This document shows, one piece after another, positions 63,971 to 64,000 of a stretch of 64,000 nucleotides of DNA. How positions within the stretch are numbered: the first letter of the stretch is position 1; every line of letters starts with the position of its first letter. The notes under the pieces were generated by a model, which was not told where the DNA came from, did not search any database, and was given only the letters and a program-made list of their open reading frames with translations. The stretch spans positions 1 to 64,000 of the forward strand of contig JANQRL010000029.1 of the NCBI GenBank assembly GCA_028284605.1. Direction: 5' to 3'. This stretch comes from Paracoccaceae bacterium (GTDB lineage Bacteria; Pseudomonadota; Alphaproteobacteria; Rhodobacterales; Rhodobacteraceae). The translations under genes and the position numbers were made by a program.

Positions 63971-64000
63971 TCAGGCCGCGGCCTTGCCGGCGGTGCTGCT

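Overview
The window is a high-GC alphaproteobacterial chromosome, most likely order Rhodobacterales. The evidence is gene content and order: murA followed by a DUF2948 gene, hisD, a UPF0262 gene and a low-molecular-weight phosphatase; an RpoH-II-type heat-shock sigma factor; and GlnD, YraN and RsmI-GshB genes with typical rhodobacteral sequences. Two families of intergenic palindromic repeats are scattered through the chromosomal part. All genes were read directly from sequence; family names rest on motifs and general knowledge, not on database searches.

Region 1 (1-10 kb): a truncated SDR gene, a TIGR02186/TauE-SafE pair, then a long minus-strand cluster for purine nucleoside uptake and salvage (BMP-type binding protein, ATPase, two permeases, purine nucleoside phosphorylase) with a LysE exporter, a VOC protein and two tiny membrane proteins interleaved. 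Region 2 (10-24 kb): NifU-TsaB-RimI operon, a periplasmic protein, a broken CPBP protease gene, universal stress protein, HCCA isomerase-IlvE pair, VOC protein, TrpS, a rhomboid homologue lacking its catalytic residues, MurJ, GlnD and an LppC-type lipoprotein. Region 3 (24-39 kb): rsmI-yraN-gshB, comM, a GST, cobU, rpoH with a coupled 43-codon exported peptide, coaBC-dut-moeB, an M3 peptidase, an SH3 protein, a 2-hydroxyacid dehydrogenase, a GNAT enzyme and tRNA-Arg(UCU).

Region 4 (39,938-57,276) is a 17.3 kb AT-richer integrative mobilizable element inserted at the 3' end of tRNA-Thr(GGU). It is bounded by a 19-bp imperfect direct repeat (17 of 19 matching) that lies in the tRNA acceptor end. 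MobC and relaxase genes sit at the left end; a VirD4/TraG coupling protein and a large serine integrase sit at the right. No mating-pair apparatus or replication gene is visible, so transfer would need a helper. Cargo between them is a class II Fic protein; a 1,358-residue protein with a HigA-like HTH followed by a possible nuclease-like domain and a long helical region; a hairpin-rich 630-bp non-coding stretch; a membrane-anchored coiled-coil protein; a small resolvase; and a low-molecular-weight phosphatase. The large HTH protein with its palindromic operator, the structured gap and the coiled-coil protein are the best candidates for an undescribed (possibly defence) system. The integrase reading frame runs through attR into the antisense of tRNA-Thr, and its apparent natural C-terminal tail lies at the other end of the element.

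Region 5 (57.3-64 kb): tRNA-Thr, a 55-codon basic protein, murA, DUF2948, hisD, a frameshifted DUF4272 gene, a glutathionyl-hydroquinone reductase, UPF0262 and a low-molecular-weight phosphatase.
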